A stretch of DNA of 7,767 nucleotides, taken from NCBI GenBank assembly GCA_900299205.1, contig OMIW01000126.1:1-7767 (forward strand), given 5' to 3'. The notes beneath the pieces were generated by a model. That model was not told the origin of the DNA, did no database searches, and worked only from the letters and a program-made list of their open reading frames with translations. Positions 7,071 to 7,767 of this stretch are shown in pieces. This DNA is from Pseudomonadota bacterium (GTDB lineage: Bacteria > Bdellovibrionota_C > UBA2361 > OMIW01). The position numbers and the translations under genes were made by a program. Each line of letters starts with the position of its first letter. Position 1 is the first letter of the stretch.

Positions 7071-7099
7071 ATGTCCGATAACGGTTAATTATCGGACAT
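7071..7099. repeat. perfect 11-bp inverted repeat
   Basis: ATGTCCGATAA (7071-7081) and TTATCGGACAT (7089-7099) are exact reverse complements around a 7-nt spacer. GGCC at 7065-7068 and 7109-7112 could extend the pairing after internal loops. No T-run follows on either strand, so it is not an intrinsic terminator. It may be an operator for a dimeric regulator or the stem of a small structured RNA. Confidence 0.7.
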
Positions 7100-7205
7100 A
7101 TGTGAAACGGCCGGGAGAGAGCCGACAAGATTACAGGTAACGCATATTCATTACTCGAACACCACCTTTTCGGGGTGCGAACTACCCGATTACACCGCTG
7201 ATTTT

Positions 7206-7233
7206 CTGACAGCACTTGTCATTTTTTTAAAAT
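7206..7233 (+). promoter_or_regulatory. sigma-70-type promoter for rpmG
   Basis: CTGACA (7206-7211) and TAAAAT (7228-7233) each match the consensus at five of six positions and are 16 nt apart, with a T-rich spacer. Transcription would begin near 7240, giving a leader of about 70 nt before rpmG. Confidence 0.65.
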
Positions 7234-7309
7234 CCGTGCATCATCGGGGTCTTCTGCCGGTCCACTGTTCAGCACATTAGTTTTTCAGTCGCGTTTTGAG
7301 GCAATACTT

Positions 7310-7531
7310 ATGGCAAAGGCAAATAAAGAAACGGTCTTTATGATCTCCGAAGAAGGTTCGGGCTATTTCTACTCGTTCCGTCGGAATAAGAAAAAGGGCC
7401 GCAAAGAAGGGAAAATCTCCCTCAAAAAGTATGATCCCGTTGCGCGTAAGCACGTGACCTTTGGTGAAAAGAAGCTCTCTCGCCTTAAGAAGCGGTATGT
7501 CCGACGAGATGCGGAGGCTCCTGCGGCCTAG
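7310..7531 (+). CDS. rpmG: 50S ribosomal protein L33, extended form
   Basis: The 73-residue product is ribosomal protein L33 of the large subunit. The core is clear: ETVFMISEEGSGYFYSFRRNKKK (7-29), then ISLKKYDPVARKHVTFGEKKL (36-56), matching the family's G.GYFY..R.NK and LKKYDPV.RKHV patterns. There are no CxxC pairs, so it is the zinc-independent type. It is longer than the usual 50-55 residues because of a small lysine-rich insertion (about 30-34) and a basic tail (SRLKKRYVRRDAEAPAA, 57-73). GAGG at 7298-7301 lies 8 nt before the ATG. It has its own promoter upstream. The common downstream partners secE and nusG are not seen in the remaining 236 nt. Confidence 0.92.
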   Translation: MAKANKETVFMISEEGSGYFYSFRRNKKKGRKEGKISLKKYDPVARKHVTFGEKKLSRLKKRYVRRDAEAPAA

Positions 7532-7767
7532 GCGGTATCAGGTTGCTGTTCCCCTGGGGGCTGGTAGACTTGCATGTCTGTTGTCGTCCGTCGTCCCCCA
7601 TTGCGAGCATTACATTGGAAGCAGTAAATTGCGAGCAGTGAATCGGTTGAGTGGTCGAAGCTTTCCATCCGATACGAGGAGTCGGCAAGCCTCACAACGA
7701 GAAGGTGGCAACAAGGCCCCCAGGTAACGAAGGCCCTCTGATAGCATGCCAGTGGGCTGATTGAGGG
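7532..7767. other. region after rpmG with no recognised gene
   Basis: No coding frame here looks real: the only frames open across it start inside rpmG or run antisense with unnatural composition. Features seen are an AGAC/GTCT mini-hairpin near 7566-7578, the 14-nt repeats at 7606-7647, a GAGG/CCTC hairpin near 7676-7693 and CCCTC/GAGGG pairing near the window end. A structured RNA or a promoter region for a gene beyond the edge is possible. I see no clear rpmG terminator. Confidence 0.4.
7606..7647. repeat. three degenerate 14-nt tandem repeats
   Basis: Units begin at 7606, 7620 and 7634 and read AGCATTACATTGGA, AGCAGTAAATTGCG and AGCAGTGAATCGGT. Neighbouring units agree at 10 of 14 positions. 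The six bases ATTGCG just before the first unit match the end of the second, hinting at a fourth, decayed copy. The function is unknown; the spacing is longer than one helical turn. Confidence 0.5.

Larger units (their letters stand above)
7003..7309. other. intergenic region before rpmG
   Basis: No protein gene or tRNA is convincing in this stretch; I tried tRNA cloverleafs around the GTTCGAGT-like words near 7150 and they do not close. It holds a perfect inverted repeat at 7071-7099, a small CGGC/GCCG hairpin at 7108-7124 and the rpmG promoter at 7206-7233. About 100 nt (7100-7200) remain unexplained. Confidence 0.5.

Noticed and set aside
7125-7200. Possible tRNA with a GTTCGAGT-like T-loop and CACCACCTTTTC anticodon-like arm
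   Set aside because: Neither strand gives a consistent acceptor, D and T stem set, so the resemblance is only to short words.
7461-7727. 88-residue plus-strand frame running out of rpmG
   Set aside because: It begins out of frame inside rpmG, lacks a ribosome site and is rich in Arg and Ser with no domain.
7751-7767. GGGCTGATT near the edge, similar to the 5' end of some tmRNAs
   Set aside because: Only nine bases match and the following TTCGACGGG-type sequence is not visible before the window ends.

Overview
The window looks like a piece of a bacterial chromosome with tightly packed genes and roughly even base composition. Several genes point to a diderm (Gram-negative type) bacterium, most likely proteobacterial or deltaproteobacterial-like. 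These are a YedI/DUF808 membrane protein, a YheT-family hydrolase, a heptosyltransferase-type GT9 enzyme, a short HPF/RaiA-like protein with an NGPRGG motif, and a ribosomal protein L33 without zinc-binding cysteines. The taxon is an inference; nothing here fixes it. I see no insertion sequence, phage gene, integrase, CRISPR array, tRNA or rRNA.

Layout. Positions 79-1979 hold a minus-strand pair transcribed leftwards: a YheT-like alpha/beta hydrolase, then yedI only 5 nt downstream. A divergent control region of about 185 bp (1980-2164) separates it from a plus-strand operon at 2165-6278. That operon has three genes 3-4 nt apart: a 603-residue CgeB-type glycosyltransferase with a flagellar-accessory-factor-like N-terminus, a 561-residue GT9 heptosyltransferase-like protein with a long helical C-terminal extension, and a 202-residue protein with an apparent beta-grasp head and helical tail. 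After a 248-nt gap comes the HPF/RaiA-like gene (6527-6889), closed by a strong intrinsic terminator. A 420-nt intergenic stretch follows, with a perfect 11-bp inverted repeat and a good sigma-70-type promoter. It leads into rpmG (7310-7531). The last 236 nt hold no convincing gene, only a short degenerate tandem repeat.

How the genes may work together. The two glycosyltransferases and the 202-residue protein are clearly one transcription unit and probably one pathway. Two soluble transferases could add sugars in sequence to a cytoplasmic acceptor, with the small protein as adaptor or chaperone. The N-terminus of the first enzyme resembles the Maf proteins used for flagellin glycosylation, so a flagellin or other surface-protein glycosylation unit is my preferred reading. 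LPS or capsule assembly remains possible because no flagellar gene lies in the window. The hpf-like gene and rpmG are ribosome-related housekeeping genes, each with its own signals. The three-gene glycosylation operon is the part most worth following up.
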